Shown here: piece after piece, positions 6,142 through 14,243 of the stretch
Layout of the letters: the number at the start of each line of letters is the position of its first letter
Numbering within the stretch: the first letter of the stretch is position 1
Translations under genes and position numbers: made by a program
Source: a candidate division NPL-UPA2 bacterium
GTDB taxonomy: Bacteria; NPL-UPA2; JAGMAN01
Direction: 5' to 3'
Length of the DNA: 15,192 nt
Assembly (NCBI GenBank): GCA_021129695.1
Contig: JAJOKU010000039.1
Location: 1 to 15,192 of the forward strand
Notes under the pieces: generated by a model
What the model was told of the DNA's origin: nothing
The model's database searches: none
Seen by the model: the letters and a program-made list of their open reading frames with translations, nothing else

Positions 6142-7410
6142 TCACTCCTCTACTCGCCTGATCCTTGCTCCCAGCTTGGAGAACTTCTCTTCTATCCTCT
6201 CATATCCCCTATCCAGATGATAGACGCGGGAGATCTCAGTTTCCCCCTCAGCCACTAAACCAGCCAGAACCAGAGCCGCGCTGGCCCTTAAATCTGAGGC
6301 CATGACCGGAGCCCCACTGAGCTTAGCTCCTCCCTTGACAATCGCCCTCGGCCCCTCCCGCATAATATTGGCTCCCATCCGCAGTAGTTCGCTGACATGC
6401 ATAAATCTATCCGGATAAATCCTTTCTATGATCACGCCAATTCCCTCTGATATGCTCATCAGGACCATCATCTGCGCTTGCATGTCGGTGGGGAACCCGG
6501 GATAAGGCAGTGTTGTGATATCAACTGCTTTCAGTTTAGCTCTGAGGTGCACTTTAATACCTTCCTTTGTCCGATTGACTATCAGGCCGGCTTCCTCCAA
6601 TTTGTCCACCACTGCCTGGAGATGCTCAAAACGAGCCCCTTTCAGCCTAACCTCACCTCCAGTAATAGCCCCGGCCACCATATAGGTTCCCGCCTCAATT
6701 CTATCGGGGATAATAGCATGCTCTGCAGGCTCCAGCTTTTTCACCCCCTGAATCTGCAGAATATGGGTTCCCCCTCCTTTGACCTTAGCTCCCATCTTAT
6801 TGAGGAAATTGGCCAAATCAACTATCTCCGGCTCACAGGCAGCTCCCTCAATGACCGTCCTCCCCTTGGCCAGGGTAGCGGCCATCATCACATTGGCCGT
6901 CCCTAAGACACTTGAGCCGAAACTCCCTCCTAAGTAAATTTCGCTACCTTTCAACCGCGCTTTCGCCTCAGCTACGATGTAGCCATGCTCAATCTCTATC
7001 TTAGCTCCTAACTTCCTCAGTCCCTTCAGATGTAGGTCAATGGGACGAGGACCAATGACACATCCTCCCGGATGAGCTACTTTAACGCTACCTAACTTGG
7101 CCAGGAGTGGTCCTAAGACGCAGATGCTCGCCCTCATAGTGCGCACCAGGTCATAGGGAACCAGAGGTTGGATGAGTTTGCCGGGATTAACTGATACCCG
7201 GCTATCACCTGAGAAACGGACCTTAGCTCCCAGAGCTCGCAGAATGGCGGCCATCGTCTCTACATCCCTGAGGTGAGGGATATTGCTAATTACTGAAGTT
7301 CCTTCCGCTAACAGGGTGGCGGCCATGATGGGCAGAGCAGAATTCTTGGCCCCACTGATCCTGACACTACCCTTTAAGGGCTCTCCCCCAGTTATAATGA
7401 TTTTATCCAT
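6142..7410 (-). CDS. murA: UDP-N-acetylglucosamine 1-carboxyvinyltransferase
   Basis: The first committed step of peptidoglycan synthesis: transfer of enolpyruvate from PEP to UDP-GlcNAc in the cytosol. At 422 aa it has the normal length. K22 and N23 lie in [17 protein letters not shown] (18-34). The catalytic cysteine is present (C117 in [13 protein letters not shown]), so the fosfomycin target is the common Cys type. RTMRAS (90-95) and the second-domain stretch [10 protein letters not shown] are typical of MurA and separate it from AroA. The presence of MurA implies a peptidoglycan wall. The ATG has only a weak AGAGAG upstream. Palindrome-filled gaps lie on both sides, which may separate it from prmC upstream and hisD downstream in expression. 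Confidence 0.96.
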   Translation of the reverse strand: MDKIIITGGEPLKGSVRISGAKNSALPIMAATLLAEGTSVISNIPHLRDVETMAAILRALGAKVRFSGDSRVSVNPGKLIQPLVPYDLVRTMRASICVLGPLLAKLGSVKVAHPGGCVIGPRPIDLHLKGLRKLGAKIEIEHGYIVAEAKARLKGSEIYLGGSFGSSVLGTANVMMAATLAKGRTVIEGAACEPEIVDLANFLNKMGAKVKGGGTHILQIQGVKKLEPAEHAIIPDRIEAGTYMVAGAITGGEVRLKGARFEHLQAVVDKLEEAGLIVNRTKEGIKVHLRAKLKAVDITTLPYPGFPTDMQAQMMVLMSISEGIGVIIERIYPDRFMHVSELLRMGANIMREGPRAIVKGGAKLSGAPVMASDLRASAALVLAGLVAEGETEISRVYHLDRGYERIEEKFSKLGARIRRVEE

Positions 7411-7429
7411 CTACTCTCTTAAGCCTATG

Positions 7430-7599
7430 AAGTTTCGGCCTTAGCCGTGAGCGGATTTTTTCTTGCCGCCGTTACTTAAGTGGCTATAAGCGGCAAGAAA
7501 ACCCTCAGAGGCACGCTCCCAAGAAAGACTGTATCTATCAGCAGCTCCATATTTCGCATGGAGCGTGCCGAGAATGAGCGAAGGGCTATGCCGAAACTT
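7430..7599. repeat. Multi-arm palindromic element after prmC
   Basis: The outer arm is aagtttcggc (7430-7439) with gccgaaactt (7590-7599), 10 bp perfect, continued by tagcc (7442-7446) with ggcta (7584-7588). Two long arms lie inside: a 12-bp perfect stem, 7458-7469 with 7490-7501 (core cttgccgc/gcggcaag), and a 10-bp perfect stem, ggcacgctcc (7510-7519) with ggagcgtgcc (7560-7569). The result is a cruciform-like layout of about 170 bp. It begins 4 bp after the prmC stop on the transcribed strand. It shares the GGCATAGCC end motif and a gcatgg...gagcga block with the element after murA. No gene is seen in the gap. Confidence 0.78.
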
Positions 7600-7603
7600 A
7601 ATT

Positions 7604-8467
7604 CTATTTCTCGGCAATGATTACCCGGTCAATTCCTGAATAATCCTTTATGATTTCTGGATATTGGAAATGGCCATTTTCAAGAATAAGTTTCTTTACT
7701 TTCTCAGCTTGACCGGCACCCATTTCCAGAGCCAAATAGCCACTTGCCTTCAAATACCGGGCGGCACCTTTAATGATAGGCGGATAGAATTTCAGACCAT
7801 CCTTTCCTCCATCAAGGGCCAGGCGAGGCTCAAACTGGCTCACCTCAGGCGAAAGAGCGGAAAAATCCCCGGTGGCAATATAGGGAGGATTAGAGATTAC
7901 CAGATCAACCTTCCCCTCCAAGCCCAGCTCCTCAATGGGACCAAATAAGTCTCCTCTAAGGAAGATTATATCCACTCCCGAAGCTTGAGCATTTTTAGCC
8001 GCGGCCCGCAGAGCCCCAGCTGATATATCAGTAGCGTAAACTCGGCAAGGAAGGCTCTTTGCTAAGGTAATAGCAATATTACCACAGCCAGTTCCCACAT
8101 CAATAACAGTTAAAGGTTCCCGATTTATACTTCTGAGTTTCTTCAAAGCCCCATCCACCAGTATTTCTGTCTCCGGTCGAGGAATCATTGTCTCCTGGTT
8201 AACTAGAAACTCGCCTCCCCTGAACTCCGTCCGACCAGTCAGGTATTGTAAAGGGAAATGCTGCGCCCTTCGTCTAATCAAGTCCTGGAAGGCGGATAAA
8301 TCATCTTGGCGAAGCCACGCTTCAGCGTTAAGATAAAGATGGGTTTGTGTCCAACCGAGAAGGTAGAGGAGCAAAAACTCTGCCCCCCTTCTCGGGTTCT
8401 CTATGCCCTCTTCCTCAAGGCAATTGCTTCCCCACTCAAGGGCATCTATCAGACGCTGGCTTTTCAT
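7604..8467 (-). CDS. prmC: Peptide chain release factor N5-glutamine methyltransferase
   Basis: Methylates the Gln of the GGQ motif in release factors, which raises their activity on the ribosome. The 287 aa comprise an N-terminal helical RF-binding domain (about 1-90, with QYLTGRTEF at 74-82) and a Rossmann SAM domain. MIPRPETEILV (94-104), DVGTGCGNIAI (123-133, SAM motif I) and the catalytic NPPY (193-196, in ISNPPYIA) are all in place. It lies 2 bp after the prfA stop, so the enzyme is encoded right behind its substrate RF1, as in many bacteria. Confidence 0.96.
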   Translation of the reverse strand: MKSQRLIDALEWGSNCLEEEGIENPRRGAEFLLLYLLGWTQTHLYLNAEAWLRQDDLSAFQDLIRRRAQHFPLQYLTGRTEFRGGEFLVNQETMIPRPETEILVDGALKKLRSINREPLTVIDVGTGCGNIAITLAKSLPCRVYATDISAGALRAAAKNAQASGVDIIFLRGDLFGPIEELGLEGKVDLVISNPPYIATGDFSALSPEVSQFEPRLALDGGKDGLKFYPPIIKGAARYLKASGYLALEMGAGQAEKVKKLILENGHFQYPEIIKDYSGIDRVIIAEK

Positions 8468-8469
8468 AA

Positions 8470-9522
8470 TTAATCTCTCTCTAACTTTTGAGCCAGGGCA
8501 TCGATTAACTTATCTAAATTTCCCTTTAAGACCTCGTCAAGTTTGTGAAGGGTTAATCCAATCCGGTGGTCGGTCACTCTCCCCTGAGGAAAGTTATAAG
8601 TTCTTATCTTCTCGCTGCGCTTCGCCTTTCCCACCTGAGCCCTTCTAGCATCTGAAATCTTAGCCTCCTCTTTTTCCTTCAGATAGCGGAGGAGTCGCGC
8701 CCGCAGAACCCGCATGGCCTTGGCCCGGTTCTTATGCTGGGACTTTTCATCCTGGCATTGAACCACAATCCCGGTGGGAAGATGCCTAATCCTCACCGCC
8801 GAGTCCGTGACATTTACGTGCTGACCTCCGGGACCAGATGACCGGAAGGTATCAATCCTCAGCTCTTCCGGATCTATCTTCAGTTCTATCTCTTTCGCCT
8901 CAGGGAGAACAGCCACAGTAACAGTTGAGGTGTGAATCCTGCCTTGCGATTCAGTCACCGGGACCCTTTGAACCCGGTGTACTCCCCCCTCATATTTCAG
9001 TCTATGATGCACTCCCTTTCCTTCCACCCCAAAGATGATCTCTTTAAATCCTCCTCTCCCACTGGGATGACTGCTCATCACTTCCACCTTCCAGCCCTTT
9101 CCCTCGGCATATTTACAATACAGGTGGAAGAGGTCGCCAGCGAAAAGACAGGCTTCTTCACCTCCAGTGCCTGCCCTGATCTCAACCATAGCCGGGCACT
9201 CTTCCTCCCGTCTTTCCGGCCGCAGGAGCGATCTTAACTCCACTTCCAGCTCGGCCTTCCTTTTCTCCAGCCCCTTCAACTCGCTGTGGGCCAAACTGAT
9301 AAGCTCCTTATCCTCCCCCTTTTCCTCCAGGATGGACTTTGACTCCTCCATCTGCTTCAGTACACGTTTATAGTCCTGGAATTTGTCAACGGCCTCCTTC
9401 AGCTGACCGTGTTTGCGGACACATTCATCGTATCTAGCCCGATCGCTGATCACTTCAGCATCAGCCAATACCTTCTCCAGCCGACTGCGCTCCTCTTCCA
9501 TCGCTCGGAGCTTATCAAACAT
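8470..9522 (-). CDS. prfA: Peptide chain release factor 1 (RF1)
   Basis: Recognises UAA and UAG in the ribosomal A site and triggers peptide release. The length is 350 aa; the family is usually 355-360. An N-terminal coiled-coil-rich domain 1 (about 1-105) is followed by the core. The codon-reading tripeptide is P188-V189-T190 in [11 protein letters not shown], the PxT of RF1 rather than the SPF of RF2. The catalytic GGQ is at 232-234 in [27 protein letters not shown] near the C-terminus is also characteristic. It lies 14 bp after rpmE and 2 bp before prmC, in the common rpmE-prfA-prmC order. Its start has only a weak GGAA site. Confidence 0.97.
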   Translation of the reverse strand: MFDKLRAMEEERSRLEKVLADAEVISDRARYDECVRKHGQLKEAVDKFQDYKRVLKQMEESKSILEEKGEDKELISLAHSELKGLEKRKAELEVELRSLLRPERREEECPAMVEIRAGTGGEEACLFAGDLFHLYCKYAEGKGWKVEVMSSHPSGRGGFKEIIFGVEGKGVHHRLKYEGGVHRVQRVPVTESQGRIHTSTVTVAVLPEAKEIELKIDPEELRIDTFRSSGPGGQHVNVTDSAVRIRHLPTGIVVQCQDEKSQHKNRAKAMRVLRARLLRYLKEKEEAKISDARRAQVGKAKRSEKIRTYNFPQGRVTDHRIGLTLHKLDEVLKGNLDKLIDALAQKLERD

Positions 9523-9536
9523 ATCTTTTTCCGATT

Positions 9537-9737
9537 TTACGATAATCCGTATTTTCGGCGGAATCTATCCACCCGCCCGGCGCTATCCACTAACTTCTGT
9601 TTCCCGGTGAAGAAGGGATGGCATTTAGAGCATATCTCCACTCTGATATTCTGCTTGGTGGAGCGGGTGTGGATAACCTCGCCACAGGCACAGGTAATGG
9701 TCGTTTCCTTATACTCTGGATGGATATCCTTTTTCAT
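9537..9737 (-). CDS. rpmE: Ribosomal protein L31, zinc-binding type
   Basis: A 66-aa protein of the large ribosomal subunit at the central protuberance. TCACGE near residue 16 and CSKCHPF near residue 37 supply a CxC...CxxC zinc-binding set, so this is the C+ (zinc-holding) form rather than the zinc-free YkgM type. [18 protein letters not shown] is the standard C-terminal half. A perfect AGGAGG (the complement of cctcct at 9743-9748) precedes the ATG by 5 nt, fitting strong translation. It sits between rho and prfA, and a long inverted repeat separates it from rho. Confidence 0.97.
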   Translation of the reverse strand: MKKDIHPEYKETTITCACGEVIHTRSTKQNIRVEICSKCHPFFTGKQKLVDSAGRVDRFRRKYGLS

Positions 9738-9777
9738 AAAATCCTCCTGAAAATTGTATCATATTAGAGAACTTCTG

Positions 9778-9840
9778 GCAACAAAAACAGGCACAACTGG
9801 CACAACACTTTTTCTCTTTGTGCCTGTGTGCCTTTGTTGC
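9778..9840. repeat. Inverted repeat between rho and rpmE
   Basis: gcaacaaa (9778-9785) pairs with tttgttgc (9833-9840). Inside it, aggcacaa (9789-9796) pairs with ttgtgcct (9818-9825). Each arm also carries a second, partial copy of the inner unit (ggcacaa at 9800-9806, gtgtgcc at 9826-9832), so alternative pairings exist. It fills about half of the 121-bp gap. On the transcribed (-) strand no U-run follows the stem. It could be an attenuator, an mRNA-stability hairpin or a member of the palindrome set seen in the other gaps. Confidence 0.65.
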
Positions 9841-9858
9841 TTTATGCCTTATCCTGTG

Positions 9859-11118
9859 CTATTTCTCCATTGCTTGATCCAATGCTTTCAAGAACTCAGC
9901 ATTGCTTTTGGTCTTCTTCAGCCTCTGCACCAACAATTCCATCGTCTCCGTGATGTTCGTGGAAGATAGAACCTTTCGCAGAAGCCAGACCTTACTGAGC
10001 TCCTCCGCAGATAAAAGTAGCTCCTCCTTCCTGGTAGCGGAACTCTCAATATCAATGGCTGGGAAGAGACGCTTATCCACCAGGCGCCTATCCAGGTGAA
10101 GCTCCATGTTTCCGGTGGCTTTAAATTCCTCGAAGATGACATCGTCCATTCTACTTCCCGTATCTATCAGGCAGGTAGCTATTATGGTCAGGCTTCCTCC
10201 CTCCTCAATGTTTCGGGCTGTCCCAAAGAAGCGCTTTGGTTTAGTCAGGGCATTAGAATCCACTCCTCCGGTGAGGATCTTGCCGCTGTGAGGAGCAATG
10301 ACATTATGGGCTCGGGCTAAACGGGTTAAACTATCAAGCAGTATAACCACGTCCTTCTTATGCTCGGCTAAACGCTTTGCCTTCTCAATGACCATCTCCG
10401 CTACCTGAACATGACGTTCGGCTGGTTCATCAAAGGTGGAGCTTACCACCTCGCCCTTCACCGAACGTTTCATCTCGGTAACCTCCTCCGGCCTCTCCGA
10501 GACAAGGAGGACGATGAGAACTGCCTCGGGATGATTGGTGGAGATGCTGTTGGCAATCTTCTGTAGAAGCACCGTCTTGCCTGCCCGGGGGGGAGAGACG
10601 ATTAAGCCCCGCTGACCTTTCCCGATAGGAGTAACGAGGTCCATCACCCGCATGGAGATCTCATCCGGGACAGTCTCCAATTTGAAGCGCTCTCGGGGGA
10701 AGATGGGGGTGAGATTGTCAAAGAGGATCTTGTCTTTCTCCACCTCCGGGTCCTCATAGTTAACTGCTTCCACCCGAAGCAGGGCAAAGTAGCGCTCTGT
10801 GTCCTTGGGGGGCCTTATCTGGCCGGAGACGATATCTCCGGTGGTCAAACTGAACTTACGAATCTGGGAGGGGGAGACATAGATGTCGTCTGGACCAGGA
10901 AAGTAATTGTAATTGGAGGAGCGCAAGAAACCGAATCCCTCGGGCAGTGTCTCTAAAACCCCCTCCCCGAAGATGAGACCGTTCTTCTCCGTCTGGGCCT
11001 GCAAGACTTTGAAGATGAGTTCCTGCTTCTTCAAGGTTCTGAACTCAGTGATGTTAAGTTTATTAGCCAGCTTGCGCAGTTCCGATATGGTTATCTCCTT
11101 TAATTCTCTAATATCCAT
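9859..11118 (-). CDS. rho: Transcription termination factor Rho
   Basis: A hexameric RNA-dependent ATPase that terminates transcription. It has 419 aa, like E. coli Rho and without the large insertions of some lineages. An N-terminal helix bundle (about 1-45) is followed by a cold-shock-like RNA-binding domain with EGFGFLR (60-66) and [13 protein letters not shown]. The ATPase core has Walker A SPPRAGKT (175-182, K181), [14 protein letters not shown] (203-216), and Walker [17 protein letters not shown] with D262. TGGVDSNAL and [18 protein letters not shown] (R-loop region) complete it. It starts 7 bp after coaE with GAGG upstream, suggesting co-transcription. It is the second gene of the - strand run. 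Confidence 0.98.
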   Translation of the reverse strand: MDIRELKEITISELRKLANKLNITEFRTLKKQELIFKVLQAQTEKNGLIFGEGVLETLPEGFGFLRSSNYNYFPGPDDIYVSPSQIRKFSLTTGDIVSGQIRPPKDTERYFALLRVEAVNYEDPEVEKDKILFDNLTPIFPRERFKLETVPDEISMRVMDLVTPIGKGQRGLIVSPPRAGKTVLLQKIANSISTNHPEAVLIVLLVSERPEEVTEMKRSVKGEVVSSTFDEPAERHVQVAEMVIEKAKRLAEHKKDVVILLDSLTRLARAHNVIAPHSGKILTGGVDSNALTKPKRFFGTARNIEEGGSLTIIATCLIDTGSRMDDVIFEEFKATGNMELHLDRRLVDKRLFPAIDIESSATRKEELLLSAEELSKVWLLRKVLSSTNITETMELLVQRLKKTKSNAEFLKALDQAMEK

Positions 11119-11125
11119 GTTAACC

Positions 11126-11785
11126 TCACTTTACAGTTCCGGGGACAGTCCCATCATACTTGTTTATCTGTTTCCAAATTTCCCTAACCTGTCTTGCGGT
11201 TTCCTTTAAATTTCCGTCATTTCTAATCACATAGTCAGCTAAGGCCTCCTTCTCCCTCAAAGACATCTGGGAATCAATCCGCCTTATAGCTTCCCCTTCC
11301 GTCAATCCGCTCCTGCGCAATCGCACAATCTGAGTCTTCCTGCTGGCAGTTACCACCACTAACTTCTCCACCAGGGAAACCAAATTAGCTTCTATGAGAA
11401 GAGGAGCATCAATGATAATAGCTGATAGCTCTAGGCCCGAGGCTGATTGCTGTTTTTTTACGCTTGCAGCACTCTTACGTGTCCTTGCTGCCGTTTTCTT
11501 AATTATCTCAATGACCCTGGGATGAATAATTTCCTCAAGTTTTCTGCGTTTTTCAGAGTCAGCAAAGATGATTCTGCCTAATTTTCTTCTATTGACAGCT
11601 AAATTCTTATTTAAGATGCCCCTGCCAAATTCATCCACCACTCGTTGCCAGGCAGATGTCCCTGGCTCAATCACCGAGTGGGCAATTCTGTCAGCATCAA
11701 TAATCTCAGCACCTAAGCGACCAAACATCCTGGCTACGGTGCTCTTCCCGCAAGCTATCCCCCCGGTTATACCAATTACCAGCAT
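11126..11785 (-). CDS. coaE: Dephospho-CoA kinase
   Basis: Phosphorylates the ribose 3'-OH of dephospho-CoA with ATP, the last step of coenzyme A synthesis. The protein has 219 aa, somewhat longer than the usual 195-210. The P-loop is [11 protein letters not shown] (5-15), followed by DADRIAH (30-36), the HPRV motif, and DAPLLIEA as the Walker B-like strand. An extra Lys/Ser/Ala-rich stretch (about 102-120, [16 protein letters not shown]) lies before that strand. The last nine residues (DGTVPGTVK) come from a GGGACTGTCCCC-type palindromic sequence and look like a repeat-derived tail. It is the first gene of the - strand run. Upstream lies a decayed gene, so its promoter is not evident. Confidence 0.94.
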   Translation of the reverse strand: MLVIGITGGIACGKSTVARMFGRLGAEIIDADRIAHSVIEPGTSAWQRVVDEFGRGILNKNLAVNRRKLGRIIFADSEKRRKLEEIIHPRVIEIIKKTAARTRKSAASVKKQQSASGLELSAIIIDAPLLIEANLVSLVEKLVVVTASRKTQIVRLRRSGLTEGEAIRRIDSQMSLREKEALADYVIRNDGNLKETARQVREIWKQINKYDGTVPGTVK

Positions 11786-11788
11786 GCC

Positions 11789-12076
11789 TCACTTCACGAC
11801 CAGCCTAACATCATCAATCCAGACTGTTCCGTTTCCCCTGATGTAAAACCAGAATGACTACCGAGTGCGCTTTGCTTCAGTCTCTGGGAATCTAAACCTT
11901 GCTTTGACCTGCCTCCGGCGGGAGGTAACCTTGAATTTCTCTGGCTGCCAACAGTGCTTGCGGTAACGCTTACCCTCTTCTATTCCCGTTTCATACCACC
12001 AGATGCCCCATTCGCAGTCCCTAATATCCCCCTCCTTTTTGACATAGAATGTCAGCTCATACCTGACATCGTTTTT
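11789..12076 (-). pseudogene. Decayed gene, C-terminal beta-sandwich/CBM-like fragment
   Basis: On the - strand a frame from 12076 reads KNDVRYELTFYVKKEG, then DCEWGIWWYETG and further codons to an in-frame TAG at 11860-11858. The same frame then continues SFWFYIRGNG and TVWIDDVRLVVK to TGA at 11791-11789. The ending GTVWIDDVRL is typical of the last strand of carbohydrate-binding or jelly-roll domains in secreted glycan-active proteins (my recognition; no search run). The frame is cut off at its 5' side where an inverted-repeat element begins (12083), where an in-frame TGA also appears. There is no start codon. The remnant therefore looks truncated by the element and also carries one nonsense codon. 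It ends 3 bp before coaE. Confidence 0.6.
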
Positions 12077-12082
12077 TAGGGG

Positions 12083-12403
12083 TCAGGGATCCTGAAGGGG
12101 TAGAAAATTTGACATTGTGGTGGATGAAAATTACGCCTCACCGACGGTGTTGTATACGCATGAAACTAACAATAGTCAATAGCATCATGGCAGAAGATAT
12201 GGGTAAATGGCATGCGAAAACAGCTAAAAACAATGATTTTGAGCCAAAACAAGCAAATAGAGCGCTTTTGTGAAGTTCAAAAACCAAAGGTTATGTCATA
12301 TTGTGTTTGACAAATAGCCATTTCTCAATTTTGCACAATGCTCGGTGGAGACGCGAGAATAGTAGAGAGACTGTCAAATTTATTAGGGGTTCAGAATCCC
12401 TGA
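12083..12403. mobile_element. MITE-like element with 32-bp imperfect terminal inverted repeats
   Basis: The left end (12083-12114, starting tcagggatcctgaa) and the reverse complement of the right end (12403-12372, starting tcagggattctgaa) agree at 25 of 32 positions, including the inner aaatttgaca/tgtcaaattt. Four of the seven differences are a block of gggg against cccc. The 257 bp between the ends contain no convincing gene. A 37-codon frame (12160-12273) has no ribosome binding site, and a small hairpin caccg-a-cggtg lies near 12139-12149. No transposase is present, so this would be a non-autonomous element or an internally deleted insertion sequence. Its right end is only 8 bp before the Shine-Dalgarno site of the next gene. 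I saw no clear target-site duplication. Confidence 0.55.
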
Positions 12404-12427
12404 AGAATAGGAAGGAGTGAAAACATC

Positions 12428-14173
12428 ATGCCAAATACCCTAACGGGCACAGGCGCACAGCGTTTACCGGCTACAAGGAGAGTTAAGCCTAACGTTCCTA
12501 CCTTCGGAGTATTTGCTACCTGCGACCCGCGCATTGATACTGCTTCCCGTAGCCGCGCAGTAAACATTGTAGAGATGTCCGCTGATATTATTGCCAATGC
12601 GGTGAGGATGCCCGATAAGACACCCGCCCGGGTGGTCTGGTCACCAATCCTGGTAGATGGAGAAGTTCAGGCAGATATTGTTGCTCAGCAGTTTCGTAAT
12701 ACAGGCGTGAATATCTTAGTCTGCGCTCCGGATACCTGGGCTTTCCCCCAGTTAAGTTTGATTTCTCTTTTGCAGCAATTTCCGGCTGATACACCTATTA
12801 ATCTAACCTGCGGTAACAGCGGTCCCAAACCAGGTGTAGTTTTCACCCATGCGGCCAGTGGTGCTATTTCCCAGTACGGGCGTCTCATCCATATAAATGT
12901 GGGGACCTGGCCGGACAGGGGATTAAGACCGAAGATGACCAGAGAGACGGCTTCCGGTCTTATTGACTGGTGTTATGCCGCCCTTACTACCCAGGCTCTT
13001 AAGGGCAAGCGGGTGGTGATCTTAGGTCATGATTCAATGGGTATGGAGACAGCCCTGGCCCATATTATCCCCACCCGTAATATCTTTGGGATAGAGATTA
13101 CCCGATTGGATATGAAACTCTTCGCTGATATGCTCCAGAAAGAGGCCTACAATAAAAAAGAACTTACAAAGCTACGCACCTGGCTGGACAAGATGGTGGG
13201 CAAGAGGATTGAACTTCGTAATGAGGAAGACAGCCAGCGCCTTGACAAAAGCCTGGCCATGTATCTCATCAAACGAGATTTGATGAGAGACCTCAATGCC
13301 GTCGGCGGTGGATTCATGAGCCAGTTGGAATGGGGCTCAGATACCCGTGGCATTCCCCTACCGGTGGCTGATATAATGGAATCTCTATTTAATTCTACCT
13401 TTGACCATAACGGCCCTAAGCCACCCATACCTTATGCTACTGAGGCGGATGTCCAGGGACTTCTGACCATGCTTTTCTTTACTTACCTTACCGGAGGCAA
13501 TCCGCCACTGTTTATGGACTTCCGTAAGGTCTGGGAGCCGTGGGAGATCAATGATTTGGCCCGCCAGCTTAAAATTAAAGGACTGAAAGGAACCACGCTC
13601 TGGGAGGAGAAGGGACTGGTGGATGGCGATAACTCAGGCAGTGCCTCTTTCGACTGGGCGGCCAAACCCGGTTCATCACCAAAACAGATTATGTCCCGGG
13701 TTTCGTTCCCCCTGGCAGATGAATATTATTTCCCGGGAATGGGCAATTCAGTTACCTTTATTTCACCTGGTGGGATTGAAGGTATTGCTGGAAGATTAGC
13801 CTATAGTTCCCTCTCCGGTATGTTCTCACTTATCTGGGATGAGGCGGTTACAGTTGACCTCCCGGATAAGTTAGCAGAAGCAGTCTGTAGGACCTCTACC
13901 CCTACCTGGCCCCATACCTTTGTTGTGCCCAAATACGCCAGCATGGTTGAATACAAGCAATACGCCCCAGCCAACCATTTCCACATGACCTGGGGATTGA
14001 AGCCGAGGCGCCTCGAGTACTGGATGGACCTGAATAATGTGCTTTCGGTCACACCCTGGCAGGCCCGACCACAGTTTCTGGAAGGCATAGACAGACCCCT
14101 GCCTCTCCTTTATATTCAGAATGGAGGAGAGACTAATACCAAATTGAGATTGGCTGGGTCTCTGCCATCTTGA
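12428..14173 (+). CDS. L-fucose isomerase family protein
   Basis: A probable Mn-dependent aldose-ketose isomerase of the FucI type (L-fucose to L-fuculose, or D-arabinose and related sugars). It has 581 aa, close to the 591 of E. coli FucI. Matches seen include LKGKRVVILGHDSMGMETA (191-209), followed by EITRLDM and a KELTKLRTWLDK helix, then NSTFDHNG (322-329). The metal ligands of FucI are all retained: E339 in YATEADVQG, D364 in FMDFRKVW and H517 in PANHFHMTW. AAGGAG at 12412-12417 lies 10 nt before the ATG. No fucose kinase, aldolase or transporter is next to it, so the true substrate is uncertain. It is the first + strand gene after the element at 12083-12403, which may supply or replace its promoter; I could not find a convincing one. 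Confidence 0.85.
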   Translation: MPNTLTGTGAQRLPATRRVKPNVPTFGVFATCDPRIDTASRSRAVNIVEMSADIIANAVRMPDKTPARVVWSPILVDGEVQADIVAQQFRNTGVNILVCAPDTWAFPQLSLISLLQQFPADTPINLTCGNSGPKPGVVFTHAASGAISQYGRLIHINVGTWPDRGLRPKMTRETASGLIDWCYAALTTQALKGKRVVILGHDSMGMETALAHIIPTRNIFGIEITRLDMKLFADMLQKEAYNKKELTKLRTWLDKMVGKRIELRNEEDSQRLDKSLAMYLIKRDLMRDLNAVGGGFMSQLEWGSDTRGIPLPVADIMESLFNSTFDHNGPKPPIPYATEADVQGLLTMLFFTYLTGGNPPLFMDFRKVWEPWEINDLARQLKIKGLKGTTLWEEKGLVDGDNSGSASFDWAAKPGSSPKQIMSRVSFPLADEYYFPGMGNSVTFISPGGIEGIAGRLAYSSLSGMFSLIWDEAVTVDLPDKLAEAVCRTSTPTWPHTFVVPKYASMVEYKQYAPANHFHMTWGLKPRRLEYWMDLNNVLSVTPWQARPQFLEGIDRPLPLLYIQNGGETNTKLRLAGSLPS

Positions 14174-14190
14174 CATTTCACTCGGAAGGC

Positions 14191-14219
14191 TTGACGTGAA
14201 ACCGCAGCTTTGATACAAT
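14191..14219 (+). promoter_or_regulatory. Near-consensus sigma-70 promoter for the MNT/HEPN pair
   Basis: TTGACG (14191-14196) and TACAAT (14214-14219) are separated by exactly 17 bp, each matching the consensus at five of six positions. Transcription would start near 14226, which puts the GGAGG at 14230-14234 only a few bases into the message and gives a very short leader before the TTG start at 14244. It lies between the fucose isomerase stop and the nucleotidyltransferase gene, so the module can be expressed on its own. Confidence 0.7.
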
Positions 14220-14243
14220 TCGCACAGCAGGAGGAAAACCAGT

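Noticed and set aside
5883..6220. Overlapping open frames on both strands across the gap between hisD and murA.
   Set aside because: They exist because the palindromic element there is GC-rich and symmetrical; composition is low-complexity and no start site or domain supports them.
11858..11860. TAG in the decayed frame as a recoded sense codon (pyrrolysine or suppressor).
   Set aside because: The frame lacks a start and is truncated, and hisB and rho end in TAG, so decay or a sequence error is simpler.
12160..12273. A 37-codon frame inside the MITE-like element (starts MKLTIVNSIMAEDMG).
   Set aside because: No ribosome binding site, no recognisable domain, and it lies within a probable non-autonomous element. 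It could be the end of a lost transposase, but nothing supports that.
12307..12339. A promoter for the fucose isomerase gene starting from TTGACA at 12307-12312.
   Set aside because: At 16-18 bp spacing no hexamer resembles TATAAT; the best one (CACAAT) is 21 bp away.
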